This document shows positions 28,187-38,800 of a stretch of 64,000 nt of DNA, piece by piece. Within the stretch, counting starts at the first letter, position 1, and each line of letters begins with the position of its first letter. The DNA is taken from positions 1 to 64,000 of the forward strand of contig CANMTP010000007.1 in NCBI GenBank assembly GCA_947500845.1. The letters are read 5' to 3'. Below the pieces are notes generated by a model. It worked only from the letters and a program-made list of their open reading frames with translations, searched no databases and was not told the DNA's origin. The DNA is from an uncultured Aquimarina sp. Its GTDB lineage: Bacteria > Bacteroidota > Bacteroidia > Flavobacteriales > Flavobacteriaceae. Both the position numbers and the translations under genes were made by a program.

Positions 28187-29068
28187 TTATTTCAATTCGA
28201 ATTGTGTATTAGAAATCATCCTTGGTCCAGAGAAAAGGTTTACAACATAGTTACCTTTTACTAATTCTCCTTGTGCGGCATCCACTAATACGCAAACATC
28301 AAGTGCATCATTCTCATAGAATACTTTATTACGACCACTATAAGTAAGGATGGCATCATCAAAGTTGATAGAAACTTTGTCTCCGATTAAGTTATTTTCA
28401 GGATTTATAACCTGTACAAAAAGTTCTTTATCACCTTTCTCTGTTAATTTATTTGGTGAAAGTGTAAAGCAAACTCTTACTTTTTCTGCTCTACTGGCTT
28501 TAGAAGAGCTTGATATTTTACCGCTGTTACGCACTCTCACTCCTTCTGCTTTGATATTCGCAGCAGTAAGAGCAGAACCTCTTTCTACGATTTCGGCGAG
28601 TTTTTGATTTTGAGTCTGTAAAGAATCTGATAAAATAATTCTTTGATTTAAAGCTACAGAAGTACTATCTAGATCTGTGGCCAATTGTGTATTTGCTACC
28701 GTCAGACTGTCTGCAAGCTTAAATAATCTTTCACGCTCCTTTTTAAGTTTTCCAACCTCTCTTCTATATCTAGAGATTAGTGCCAGGTTAGCATCGTTAT
28801 CTTTTACGCTATCCAATAGAACCACAATACGTTCTTTAGCTTTTAGTAAATGGTCATCCATTACTTCATTAAGAGCGATAGCATTGTCATATTTTGTGAT
28901 CAATTCTCCTAATTCACTTTCAATAAGATCCTTTTCTTGTTGCAAAATTGCTTTATTTTGCTTCTCTTCGTTGTAAAACTTATAGGTGAAAATCCCTAGA
29001 ATTAGCAACAGTGCCCCTAGAACACCAATAAGAATTTTAAGGGTCAAGTTATTGTTTTGAGTTGTCAT
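28187..29068 (-). CDS. Membrane-anchored coiled-coil protein of unknown function
   Basis: A 293-residue protein with a short N-terminal cytoplasmic segment, one transmembrane helix (about residues 9-27, LKILIGVLGALLLILGIFTY), a long coiled coil (about 30-175) and a C-terminal ~100-residue beta-rich domain (VRVCFTLSPNKLTEKGDKEL, LFVQVINPENNLIGD). From memory, proteins with this plan are conserved in Flavobacteriia without an assigned role. The topology suggests the coiled coil and beta domain lie in the periplasm. It is a single gene with its own terminator. Confidence 0.7.
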   Translation of the reverse strand: MTTQNNNLTLKILIGVLGALLLILGIFTYKFYNEEKQNKAILQQEKDLIESELGELITKYDNAIALNEVMDDHLLKAKERIVVLLDSVKDNDANLALISRYRREVGKLKKERERLFKLADSLTVANTQLATDLDSTSVALNQRIILSDSLQTQNQKLAEIVERGSALTAANIKAEGVRVRNSGKISSSSKASRAEKVRVCFTLSPNKLTEKGDKELFVQVINPENNLIGDKVSINFDDAILTYSGRNKVFYENDALDVCVLVDAAQGELVKGNYVVNLFSGPRMISNTQFELK

Positions 29069-29144
29069 AATTAATTAATTTCTAATTTAGATGGTTATTT
29101 TCAATAGCTAAAATATAATATTTAATGGTAATCTCCCTAATAAA

Positions 29145-29825
29145 ATGCTAAGAGACTTAGCTTATTTATTCTATCCTATATATTGTGCCTCCTGCAATGG
29201 CGCACTATATAAAAACGAAAAGTTGCTGTGCACTACATGCAGGCACGAACTCCCTTTGGGCAATTTCCATAACGTAAACGCAAAAAAAATTGAAAAAGTA
29301 TTTTATGGTCGTGTCAAAATTGAAAACGCTGCCTCTTTATTCATCTTTCAAAAGGATAGTTTAATACAAAATTTGATTCACAATCTTAAATACAAGGGAA
29401 GAGAAGAAATTGGAGAAGAATTAGGGAAATGGCTCGGAGAAAAATTAGCTCAAAATCCTGATTATCAAAAAATTGACGTTGTTATACCAGTACCATTACA
29501 CAAAAAAAGACTTCGAGAAAGAGGGTATAACCAAGTAAAAAAATTTGGAATTGAAATTGCTGAAAAATTGAATGCCAGCTATATTGATTCTGTTTTGAAA
29601 AAAAACTCTTACCACAAAAAACAATCAAAACATAATAAAGGTTCTAGATGGATTAATATTTCTGAAACATTTGGAATCCAAAATGAGTCTTTACTAGCAA
29701 ACAAACACATTTTGTTGGTAGATGACATTATTACCACAGGAGCCACTATTGAAGCTTGTATTGAGGCACTAAAAGCTATTCCGAATATTAAAATTAGTAT
29801 CGCTACTATGGCAATAACAGAATAG
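29145..29825 (+). CDS. comF: ComF family phosphoribosyltransferase-like protein
   Basis: A 226-residue cytoplasmic protein of the ComF/GntX family, linked in other bacteria to DNA uptake and use. An N-terminal zinc-finger region carries Cys14, Cys17, Cys29 and Cys32. The type I phosphoribosyltransferase fold follows, with VVIPVPLHKKRLRERGYNQ (about 118-136) and the PRPP-binding signature LLVDDIITTGATIEAC (about 186-201). It is transcribed divergently from the coiled-coil protein. The biochemical reaction of ComF proteins is not established. Confidence 0.88.
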   Translation: MLRDLAYLFYPIYCASCNGALYKNEKLLCTTCRHELPLGNFHNVNAKKIEKVFYGRVKIENAASLFIFQKDSLIQNLIHNLKYKGREEIGEELGKWLGEKLAQNPDYQKIDVVIPVPLHKKRLRERGYNQVKKFGIEIAEKLNASYIDSVLKKNSYHKKQSKHNKGSRWINISETFGIQNESLLANKHILLVDDIITTGATIEACIEALKAIPNIKISIATMAITE

Positions 29826-30004
29826 ATTAGAATTATGTTTATGATACATTAAAATTTTGAGTTTGGTGTCCCGTTATAAAAACGGAATTAATTTAACTTA
29901 CGATTTAAAAACCATTTAGAGTAGGGGTTCAAATAGAGTTTCATTAAGTTTTTTTGTTTTTCAATATAGTTGTTTCTTTGTGTCTTAAAATAGCGAAAGG
30001 AGAT

Positions 30005-31618
30005 ATGAACAAAAGATTAGAAATGTTATTGTTGACCTTGGTAATGCTGGCCTTTGTAGTTAGTTGTGCAAAAAAAGGATCAATAACTGGCGGAGAAAAA
30101 GATGAAACGCCGCCTGTTTTTGTAAAGGCTTTTCCTCCTAATTTTTCGACAAATTTTAACAAAGATGAGATTCGAATCTATTTTGATGAATATGTAAAGC
30201 TAAAGGATGCTCAAAAACAAATCATCATTTCACCTCCTATGGATCCAAAACCAACCATTACTCCTTTAGGAAGTGCCAGCAAGTATATAAAAATTAAGTT
30301 TGAAGATACTTTACTACAAAATACAACGTATAGCATCAATTTTGGAGAAAGTGTCGAAGATAATAACGAAGGGAATGCATATCCCTTTTTCAGATATGTT
30401 TTCTCTACCGGCGATTTTCTGGATTCATTAAGCATAAAAGGTTCGGTCAATAACGCCATTCAAAAAAAGATAGATCCTTACATGACAGTGGCATTATATG
30501 AAATAGATGAAAATTACTCTGATTCGTTGGTTTTTAATACGGTTCCAAAGTATATCACCAATACCCTGGATAGCACCTTTTTTGAATTTTATAATTTAAA
30601 AGCTGGAAAATACAAACTGATTGCAATTAAGGATGCAGCCTCGAACTATCTTTATGAGCCTAAACAAGATAAAATAGGTTTTTATGATGAAATTGTAACC
30701 CTTCCAGCTGATACTGCTAAGATATTTACTATTGAAATATTTAAGGAAGTTTCTGAGTTTAAAGCGCTCTTACCTAAACAGGTTTCCAAGAATGAATTTA
30801 TATTCCCTTATCGAAGTGAAGTTGATAGTATGAAAATCAATTTATTAAGTGATACCCCAGAGAACTTTGAAACCCTTGTTTTTCAAGATAAAGAAAAAGA
30901 CACTTTGCACTATTGGTTTAAACCGTTTTTTGAGGTAGACTCTTTAGTTTTTGAAGTGACAAATTCTAAAAATTATCGTGATACTTTGGTTCCCCGATTT
31001 AAGGACCAATATAAGGATTCTCTACAAATTTCTACAAAATTCAGGTCATTGTTGCCTTTAAATGAAAATTATGTTTTCTACTCTAATATCCCATTAGATA
31101 GTATTAATGAACAGCTTATCTCATTAAAAGATAAAGATACGCTGGATGTTCCTTTTTCAATGCAACTAGATTCAGTAAACAATGAAGCTCAGTTATTATT
31201 TGAAAAAACAGAAAGTAACTCTTATACGCTACAGATGCTACCTGAGGCACTCAAAGATTTTATTGGCAATGTTAATGATACCATTAGTATTAATTTCAGG
31301 ACAAAAAAATTAACCGATTACGGTATCATTTTTCTTACGCTTCAAAATGTTGAAAATTATCCGGTTATCGTAGAACTCACCAATGAAAAAGATGAAGTCA
31401 TCTCAGAACGAATTGCTACAAAAGAAGAACTGATTACTTTTGATTATTTAGATCCCGGCAAATATTACATGCGAGTCATCATAGATTCAAATAAAAATGG
31501 AATATGGGATACGGGCAATTTCTTAAAAGGTATTCAACCTGAAGAAATAAAGTATTTTCCAGATGTTATTGATGTTCGAGCCAATTGGGAACTAAAACAG
31601 ACTTTTATCTTAGAGTAA
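30005..31618 (+). CDS. Lipoprotein with SbsA-type Ig-like (Big_5) domain
   Basis: A 537-residue exported lipoprotein conserved in Bacteroidota. The ATG at 30005 is chosen because AGGAGAT lies just upstream and gives a clean signal peptide with lipobox AFVVSC; the in-frame ATG at 29954 would bury it. The Big_5 domain (about 35-135) shows TPPVFVKAFPPNFSTNF and INFGESVEDNNEGN. Further beta-rich segments follow, including a prealbumin-like FEFYNLKAGKYKLIAIKD and a final DPGKYYMRVIIDSNKNGIWD. The role is unknown, probably structural in the envelope. Its end overlaps the convergent amidase gene by nine bases. Confidence 0.82.
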   Translation: MNKRLEMLLLTLVMLAFVVSCAKKGSITGGEKDETPPVFVKAFPPNFSTNFNKDEIRIYFDEYVKLKDAQKQIIISPPMDPKPTITPLGSASKYIKIKFEDTLLQNTTYSINFGESVEDNNEGNAYPFFRYVFSTGDFLDSLSIKGSVNNAIQKKIDPYMTVALYEIDENYSDSLVFNTVPKYITNTLDSTFFEFYNLKAGKYKLIAIKDAASNYLYEPKQDKIGFYDEIVTLPADTAKIFTIEIFKEVSEFKALLPKQVSKNEFIFPYRSEVDSMKINLLSDTPENFETLVFQDKEKDTLHYWFKPFFEVDSLVFEVTNSKNYRDTLVPRFKDQYKDSLQISTKFRSLLPLNENYVFYSNIPLDSINEQLISLKDKDTLDVPFSMQLDSVNNEAQLLFEKTESNSYTLQMLPEALKDFIGNVNDTISINFRTKKLTDYGIIFLTLQNVENYPVIVELTNEKDEVISERIATKEELITFDYLDPGKYYMRVIIDSNKNGIWDTGNFLKGIQPEEIKYFPDVIDVRANWELKQTFILE

Positions 31619-32392
31619 CTTAAAATGATCCCGATCCTTTAAAAATGCCAATTTTTCTCTAACATCAACTATATGAGATTTGTCTAATCTTGCATATAAA
31701 ATTGTTTCTTTTTCGACAGGATTTTCTTCTAAAACCGAATTTCCTAAAACATCGTATACAGCAGAGTGCCCATTGTACTCATATGCTTTACCATCGATAC
31801 CCACCCTGTTAACTCCTACACAATAACACATATTTTCGATCGCTCGTGCTTTTAACAAGGTATCCCAGGCATTGATTCTTGGTTTTGGCCAGCTTGCCAC
31901 GTACAATAACAAATCATATTCAGAAGTGTTTCTTGCCCAAACGGGAAATCTAAGATCATAACAAATCTGTGGCTTGATTTTCCATCCTAAATATTCAATA
32001 ATCACCTCTTTTTGCCCTGCCGTAAAAACTTCATGTTCTCTTGCCAGCGTAAATAACTGATGCTTATCATAGGTGTGATATTCACCATTGGGTAGCATAA
32101 AAATTAAGCGATTGTAATATTTTTTGTTCTCTTCTATAATTATACTTCCGGTTATCGCAGAATCTTTTGTTTTCGAAATAGTTGTCAGCCATTGGATTGT
32201 TTCTCCCTTCATGGTCTCAGCCACCCCAGTGGCATTCATAGTAAATCCTGTGGTGAACATTTCTGGTAGTATGATAAGATCGACATCCTGGGGGATAGTG
32301 TCAATTTTTTGCAAAAAAGCTTCTCGGTTTTTGGGCGCATTTTCCCAAACCAAATCAGGTTGAATCAATGCTATTTGTAATATTCCCTTCAT
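31610..32392 (-). CDS. Nitrilase-family omega-amidase
   Basis: A 260-residue cytoplasmic carbon-nitrogen hydrolase. The Glu-Lys-Cys triad of the nitrilase superfamily is visible: Glu in ILPEMFTTGF (about 43), Lys in YDKHQLF (about 110) and Cys in QICYDLRFPVWAR (about 143). Length and motifs match YafV/Nit2-type omega-amidases, which hydrolyse alpha-ketoglutaramate in the methionine salvage and glutamine transaminase routes; the substrate here is inferred by family only. The 3' end overlaps the convergent lipoprotein gene by nine bases. Confidence 0.88.
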   Translation of the reverse strand: MKGILQIALIQPDLVWENAPKNREAFLQKIDTIPQDVDLIILPEMFTTGFTMNATGVAETMKGETIQWLTTISKTKDSAITGSIIIEENKKYYNRLIFMLPNGEYHTYDKHQLFTLAREHEVFTAGQKEVIIEYLGWKIKPQICYDLRFPVWARNTSEYDLLLYVASWPKPRINAWDTLLKARAIENMCYCVGVNRVGIDGKAYEYNGHSAVYDVLGNSVLEENPVEKETILYARLDKSHIVDVREKLAFLKDRDHFKLL

Positions 32393-32545
32393 AGGTTAAA
32401 AATACTAATATCATTTGTTGTTTGAATTTACTGAAAAGAAAATTAAGATTTTTTTAATTCAATGAAGGAGAAAAAAGAACATTTTATCCAGGTAAATTCA
32501 AATGATAAATAGTATAAGATCTTATGGCTAGCAAATCGTTTAAGA

Positions 32546-33181
32546 CTACAAAGAATACCTTTCTATAATTACATTTAAATCTTTTTCTTCTTCAAGGTAA
32601 ATGGGCAGATGAAACTCATCTAGTTTTTTTAATATTCGTAATAATGCAATCTTTTCACCAGTATCTAAACAACCACTAACTGTCTTTGCTGCTTTATGCG
32701 CTTCTGAGTAAGCTTTTATAACATTTTCTTCTCCACTTTTGGTCAACCTCAACAATTTACTTCTTTTATCATTTGGGTTTGGAAACTGTTCGATAATTCC
32801 ATTTTTTAGTAGTCGTTTAATCACCTCCATTCCAGAAGATTTATCATAAGCCATCTTCCTGATCAAATCTGTTTTCCCTATAGGCCCAGCCCGATGCAGA
32901 ATAGCGGTAAAAGCAAAATCCATATCGGTTGCAAAAGGTAAATCAACCAACGCAGATTTAATATATGTATTAGAATACCTACTCATTCTGCCAATATATG
33001 CTGCTATTTCAGCCTCTAAGCTATGCCCCGTGATCTCATAATCCTCAGTAGAAACCGTTTCATCCATGCGTTTGGGTAACCAATTCAAAAAAGATTTTAT
33101 ATGAATGTCCTTATCTATTCTACCTTTTGCAAACTCTCCAGTGAGATCTATCAATTGTCTTATTAACTCGTAAATCTTCAT
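32546..33181 (-). CDS. MarR family transcriptional regulator
   Basis: A 211-residue DNA-binding regulator, longer than a minimal MarR (about 140-150) because of an N-terminal helical extension. The winged-helix part covers about 95-165: GPIGKTDLIRKMAYDKSSGM is the recognition-helix region and NPNDKRSKLLRLTKSG the wing. It is divergent from a TonB receptor gene, with 126 bases between the starts, and that gap contains a 12-bp perfect inverted repeat around a -7 element. Autoregulation and control of the receptor are therefore likely, though no ligand can be named. Confidence 0.88.
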   Translation of the reverse strand: MKIYELIRQLIDLTGEFAKGRIDKDIHIKSFLNWLPKRMDETVSTEDYEITGHSLEAEIAAYIGRMSRYSNTYIKSALVDLPFATDMDFAFTAILHRAGPIGKTDLIRKMAYDKSSGMEVIKRLLKNGIIEQFPNPNDKRSKLLRLTKSGEENVIKAYSEAHKAAKTVSGCLDTGEKIALLRILKKLDEFHLPIYLEEEKDLNVIIERYSL

Positions 33182-33232
33182 TAAAACTATTTTTTAACAC
33201 TAAATTACAATAATTTATTATTATATAATACC

Positions 33233-33270
33233 TAATTGTTTAATATTTGCACAAACCAATTAAACAATTA
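33233..33270. promoter_or_regulatory. Candidate MarR operator around the receptor promoter
   Basis: TAATTGTTTAAT and ATTAAACAATTA are perfect 12-bp inverted repeats separated by 14 bases, and an AATATTTG -7-like element lies between them (33242-33249). The position between divergent marR and receptor genes fits an operator bound by the MarR dimer. Confidence 0.5.
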
Positions 33271-33307
33271 ACTCTAAAATACTTTAAAACCATTAAAAAC
33301 CGTAGTT

Positions 33308-35662
33308 ATGAATATTAAAAACACCGTTTTAGTACTTACCTTACTTCTCATCTCTAATCTGCATGCCCAGGTTTATGGTGAGCTATTTGGAAATGTAACA
33401 GATCAAACCGGCCAACCCGTTTTAGGAGCCTCTGTTTTTCTTGAAGGCACAGAAAAAGGGGCACAAACCGATTTTGATGGTAACTATCGCATCGAAAACA
33501 TAACTCCGGGATCGTACAACTTAGTTGTAAGTTATGTTGGTTTTGAAACACAAACCAAATTTAATGTTATTGTACGATCAAAAGGAACTCCGGCTTATAA
33601 TTTTATCCTAAAAGAGTCAGCTGAAGCGTTGGACGAAGTAGTCATAACTAATGCGAACAAAATTAGCAGGCCAAAAGAAACCCCCTTATCTACTCAAACC
33701 CTTTCGGCGGTAGAAATTGCCACCTACCCGGGAAGCAATAATGATGTGGTGCAAGTTGCACAAACACTCCCTGGGGTGTCTCCATCAATTGGTGGCTTTC
33801 GTAATGATTTAATCATTCGTGGTGGTGCTCCCAACGAGACTGTTTATTATCTAGATGGAATGGAAGTGCCTAATATCAATCATTTTAGTACACAAGGAAG
33901 TGCGGGAGGCCCGGTGGGACTGATCAATGTGTCATTTATTGATAACGTTACTTTATCAACTTCTGCCTTTGGGGCTCAATATGATAATCCGCTTTCGGGA
34001 GTTTTACAGTTTAGTCAACGTACCGGAAATCGTCGGGATTTTAGTGGTAACTTTCGTGTAAGTGCCAGTGAAGCCGCGCTAACATTAGAAGGACCTATTT
34101 TTAAAGGTGAAAATGAAGAAGCAAAAACTACTTTTTTAGTATCGGCAAGGCGTAGTTACCTACAATTTTTGTTTGAAGTGATCGGTCTTCCTTTTAGGCC
34201 CAACTACTGGGACTATCAATATAAAATAAACCATGAGATCGATGCTTACAATGACATAAGCTTTATTGGTCTAGGGTCTATTGATGATTTTTCTGTAGAA
34301 GCACCAGAAGATTTTGATGCAGAACAACAAGCACAGTTAGAACAAGCTCCTTTTATTAATCAGCGAACCAATGCAATAGGTCTATCCTGGAAACGCCGTT
34401 TTAAAGACGGGTCTGGTTTTATGGAAACTACAGTAAGCAACAATACGCTAATCAATGAATTTACCAGATATGAAGACCCAGAAAATGAAACCGGCGTCAT
34501 TTTTAGCAATGATGCTACAGAGTCTGAAACCAAATTACGATATCAACTCACAAAATTTTTTGGTGATTGGAAGCTTACCACAGGTTTTAATACGCAATAT
34601 TCTGATTATAGTAACGAAACAGTAAATCTCACCGACAATAATATCTTTAACACAGACATTGATTTTGCTAAATATGGGGTGTTCGCGAACATGACAAAAT
34701 CATTCTTTGATGATCAATTAGATGTTTCTTTTGGTTTCAGAATAGATGATGACACCTTTACAGAAGAAGATAATTTACTGTCTACCTTCTCTCCAAGGCT
34801 CTCTCTATCTTACGAATTCAAAGAAAATTGGAGGTTGAACGGTTCTATAGGTAGATACTATAAGCTACCTCCTTATACCATTTTAGGGTTTAGAGACAAT
34901 AACAATATCCTGGTAAATAAAGATGTAGATTATACGGTAAGTGATCACTATGTACTTGGTTTACAACATTATTTTGGTCCTTCTGCAAATATATCTGTAG
35001 AAGGTTTTTATAAACGTTATGATGATTATCCAGTTTCTATACTAGACGGTGTATCTCTGGCCAACAAAGGTGCTGACTTCGAAGTGTTAGGAAGCGAAGA
35101 TGTCGCTACCGTTGGTCGAGGAAGAAGCTACGGAGCAGAACTTCAGTTTCAGCAAAAACTAACGAATAACTTCTACGGTATATTTGCATATACTTGGTTT
35201 TATAGCGAATTTACAGGCTTCGACAGGAACGAATATTTACCTTCTGTATGGGATAGCCGCCATCTGGTTTCATTTACAGGTGGATATAAGCTAAAACGCA
35301 ATTGGGAAATAAGTGCCAGGTATCGTTTTGCAGGTAACACCCCTTTTGTTCCGACAGATCTCGATGCTACTCTTGCTAATTATCCAGAAGTTATTTTGGA
35401 TTACGGCCGTTTGGGTGAAGAAGAGCTAGATACATTTAGCCAACTTGATGTGCGTATTGACAAAAAATGGAATTTTAAAAATCTTTCATTAGATGTATTT
35501 GTAGAGGCGCAGAATGTCCTGGGACAAGAAATTCCAGAACCCACTCAATTTGGACTTACTAGAGATGCAAACGGAGCGGTTGTAGAGCCGAGAAGCTTAA
35601 CGGCCATAGAGACTGAAACAGGACAAATTATACCAAGTATAGGCATTGTAATGGATTTTTAA
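33308..35662 (+). CDS. TonB-dependent receptor next to a MarR regulator
   Basis: A 784-residue outer membrane receptor. Signal peptide about 1-20 (ending LHAQ), carboxypeptidase-regulatory-like domain about 25-110 (GNVTDQTGQPVLGASVFL), plug about 118-235 (FRNDLIIRGGAPNETVYYLD), and a beta-barrel that ends in phenylalanine as expected for BAM-assembled proteins. No SusD-like gene is present, so it is more like siderophore/metal or small-molecule receptors than polysaccharide receptors. The divergent MarR regulator and the palindrome between them suggest ligand-responsive expression. A strong terminator follows. Confidence 0.92.
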   Translation: MNIKNTVLVLTLLLISNLHAQVYGELFGNVTDQTGQPVLGASVFLEGTEKGAQTDFDGNYRIENITPGSYNLVVSYVGFETQTKFNVIVRSKGTPAYNFILKESAEALDEVVITNANKISRPKETPLSTQTLSAVEIATYPGSNNDVVQVAQTLPGVSPSIGGFRNDLIIRGGAPNETVYYLDGMEVPNINHFSTQGSAGGPVGLINVSFIDNVTLSTSAFGAQYDNPLSGVLQFSQRTGNRRDFSGNFRVSASEAALTLEGPIFKGENEEAKTTFLVSARRSYLQFLFEVIGLPFRPNYWDYQYKINHEIDAYNDISFIGLGSIDDFSVEAPEDFDAEQQAQLEQAPFINQRTNAIGLSWKRRFKDGSGFMETTVSNNTLINEFTRYEDPENETGVIFSNDATESETKLRYQLTKFFGDWKLTTGFNTQYSDYSNETVNLTDNNIFNTDIDFAKYGVFANMTKSFFDDQLDVSFGFRIDDDTFTEEDNLLSTFSPRLSLSYEFKENWRLNGSIGRYYKLPPYTILGFRDNNNILVNKDVDYTVSDHYVLGLQHYFGPSANISVEGFYKRYDDYPVSILDGVSLANKGADFEVLGSEDVATVGRGRSYGAELQFQQKLTNNFYGIFAYTWFYSEFTGFDRNEYLPSVWDSRHLVSFTGGYKLKRNWEISARYRFAGNTPFVPTDLDATLANYPEVILDYGRLGEEELDTFSQLDVRIDKKWNFKNLSLDVFVEAQNVLGQEIPEPTQFGLTRDANGAVVEPRSLTAIETETGQIIPSIGIVMDF

Positions 35663-35741
35663 GAAGAACGCATATCTCAAAATCTGACCGCCCTTATCTC
35701 ATTTTGTAAATAAGCTACTTTAATACATACTCATAGAATAT

Positions 35742-35781
35742 GGCTTTAGAATCGATCTGTATGATTCTAAAGCCGTTTTTT
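35742..35781 (+). terminator. Terminator after the receptor gene
   Basis: GGCTTTAGAATC and GATTCTAAAGCC form a 12-bp perfect stem with a nine-base loop, followed by G and six T's. The T run overlaps the -33 element of the ileS promoter. Confidence 0.9.
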
Positions 35782-35812
35782 GATAATTTTTTCAATAAAA
35801 TCCTTATTTTCG
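35780..35812 (+). promoter_or_regulatory. ileS promoter
   Basis: TTG (35780-35782) is followed after 22 bases by TATTTTCG (35805-35812), a 7 of 8 match to TAnnTTTG. The start codon lies 26 bases downstream. Confidence 0.55.
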
Positions 35813-35837
35813 CAGACTTAATAGAAAGAACGAGCAA

Positions 35838-38800
35838 ATGAGCACTAAGTTTCCTGAATATAAAGGACTTGACTTACCAAAAGTAGCCGACGAAATACTT
35901 GATTTCTGGCAACAAAACGACATCTTTGAAAAAAGTGTTAGTGAGCGGGAAGGGGCAGCACCATATGTGTTTTTTGAAGGGCCTCCTTCTGCTAATGGGC
36001 TACCCGGTATTCATCATGTAATGGCTCGTGCAATAAAAGATATTTTCTGTCGATACAAAACCCAAAAGGGATACCAGGTAAAACGTAAAGCCGGATGGGA
36101 TACTCATGGGCTTCCTATAGAACTTGGTGTTGAGAAAGAATTAGGGATTACCAAAGAGGATATTGGTAAAAAAATTACTATTGAAGAATATAACGAAGCC
36201 TGTAAAAAGGCCGTAATGCGATATACTGATATTTGGAATGATCTTACTCAAAAAATTGGATATTGGGTGGATATGGATGATCCCTACATCACTTATAAAC
36301 CCAAATATATGGAAAGTGTTTGGTGGTTACTTTCTCAAATCTATAAAAAAGGGTTACTATATAAAGGGTATACCATCCAGCCATACTCTCCAAAAGCAGG
36401 TACCGGACTCAGTTCTCACGAGCTCAACCAGCCGGGAACGTATCAGGATGTTACCGACACTACGGTAGTAGCACAGTTTAAAGCACAAAAAGAAACATTA
36501 CCTGACTTCTTGAAGAATATAGAAGGAGATCTTTTCTTTTTAGCATGGACCACAACACCTTGGACACTTCCATCTAATACAGCATTAACCGTAGGGCCTA
36601 AAATTGATTATGTTGTCGTAAAAACATACAATCAATATACATTTGAACCCATGACTGTAATTCTGGCCAAGAATTTAGTTGGAAAACAGTTTTCAGGAAA
36701 ATTTGTTCAGTCAGAAACTGAAGCAGAAGTAGATGCTTTTAATAAAGGAGATAAAAAGATACCTTATTATATCTTGAAAGAATGCAAAGGAGCTGATTTG
36801 GTTGAAATTCGATACGACCAACTCATCGACTACGTTCAACCCTATCATCATCCGGAAAACGCTTTTAGAGTTATTGCAGGTGATTTTGTAACTACTGAAG
36901 ATGGTACCGGTATAGTTCATACCTCACCGACCTTTGGTGCAGATGATGCGTTTGTAGCCAAACAAGCAAAACCTGAAGTTCCAGCTTTATTAGTTAAGGA
37001 TGAAAATGATAATTTGGTTCCTACTGTCGATTTACAAGGAAGATTCATCAAAGAAATGGGTAATTTAGGTGGTAAATATGTGAAGAACGAGTATTATGAT
37101 GATGGTACTGCCCCTGAGAAATCTGTCGATGTAGAAATTGCCATCAAACTTAAAATAGAAAACAGAGCCTTCAAGGTAGAAAAATATGTACACAGTTATC
37201 CTAACTGCTGGCGTACCGACAAGCCTGTATTATATTATCCATTAGATTCCTGGTTTATAAAAGTGACCGATTTTAAGGATCGTATGCATGAGCTCAATCT
37301 GGGCATTAATTGGAAACCAAAAGCTACCGGGGAAGGACGTTTTGGCAACTGGTTGGCCAATGCCAATGATTGGAACTTATCACGTTCTCGTTTCTGGGGG
37401 ATACCATTACCGATCTGGAGAACAGAAGACGGTAAAGAAGAAATTATCATAGGCTCCCTCGAAGAATTAAAAGCAGAAATGAAAAAAGCAATAGAGGCCA
37501 AGGTACTCGAAGCCGATGTTTTTGCAGATTTTATAGTGGGTGATATGAGTGAAGAAAATTATTATAAAGTTGATCTTCACAAAAACGTAGTCGATCAAAT
37601 CACCTTGGTATCTCCTTCAGGAAAGCCAATGAAACGTGAAAGTGATTTGATAGACGTATGGTTTGATTCCGGATCTATGCCCTATGCTCAATGGCACTAT
37701 CCTTTTGAAAATAAAGAAAAAGTAGAAGGCGGAGAAAGAAAGGCAGATTTTATAGCAGAAGGTGTGGATCAAACCCGTGGATGGTTCTATACCCTTCATG
37801 CCATTGCAACTATGATATTTGACGATGTAGCTTATAAAAATGTAGTGTCGAATGGACTGGTTTTAAACAAAAATGGGCAAAAAATGTCAAAACGATTAGG
37901 TAATGCAGCTGATCCTTTTGAAACATTGAAAACCTATGGCCCAGATGCAACTCGTTGGTATATGATCAGTAATGCTAACCCTTGGGATAATCTAAAATTT
38001 GATATTGAAGGAATTGGCGAGGTACGTCGTAAATTTTTTGGCACATTATACAACACCTATTCATTCTTTACATTGTATGCTAATATCGATAAGTTCACCT
38101 ATGCTGAAGACGACATGCCACTGGCAGAACGTCCAGAAATTGATAGATGGATTCTTAGCGAACTACACACATTGATCAAAAATGTAGACGAATATTATAA
38201 TGACTATGAGCCAACCAAGGCTACTAGAGCAATATCAGATTTTGTACAAGAAAACTTAAGCAACTGGTTTGTACGACTAAGCAGAAGAAGATACTGGAAA
38301 GGCGATTATCAACAAGATAAAATATCGGCCTATCAAACCTTATACACTTGTTTACTTACCATTGCCAAGCTTGGAGCCCCTGTAGCACCATTTTTCATGG
38401 ATCGATTGTACAAAGATTTGATTGCAGCAACAAATCAAGAAGATTTTGAAAGCGTTCATCTGGCACATTTTCCAAAATACGATAAAAGTTTTGTTGATAA
38501 AGGATTAGAGCAAAAAATGCAAAAGGCACAAACCATCTCTTCTTTGGTACTTTCTTTGCGCCAAAAAGAAAAGATTAAGGTACGCCAGCCGCTACAGCGA
38601 ATTATGATTCCGGTACTCAATGAAGCCGAAAGATTTGAGATCAATGACATAGCCGATCTGATAAAAAGTGAGGTTAATGTTAAAGAAATAGAGCTGATTG
38701 ATGATGCTTCCGGGATTTTGGTAAAACAAATTAAACCAAATTTCAAGACTTTAGGTCCTCGTTTTGGAAAAGACATGAAGTTGATAGCCAACAAGATACA

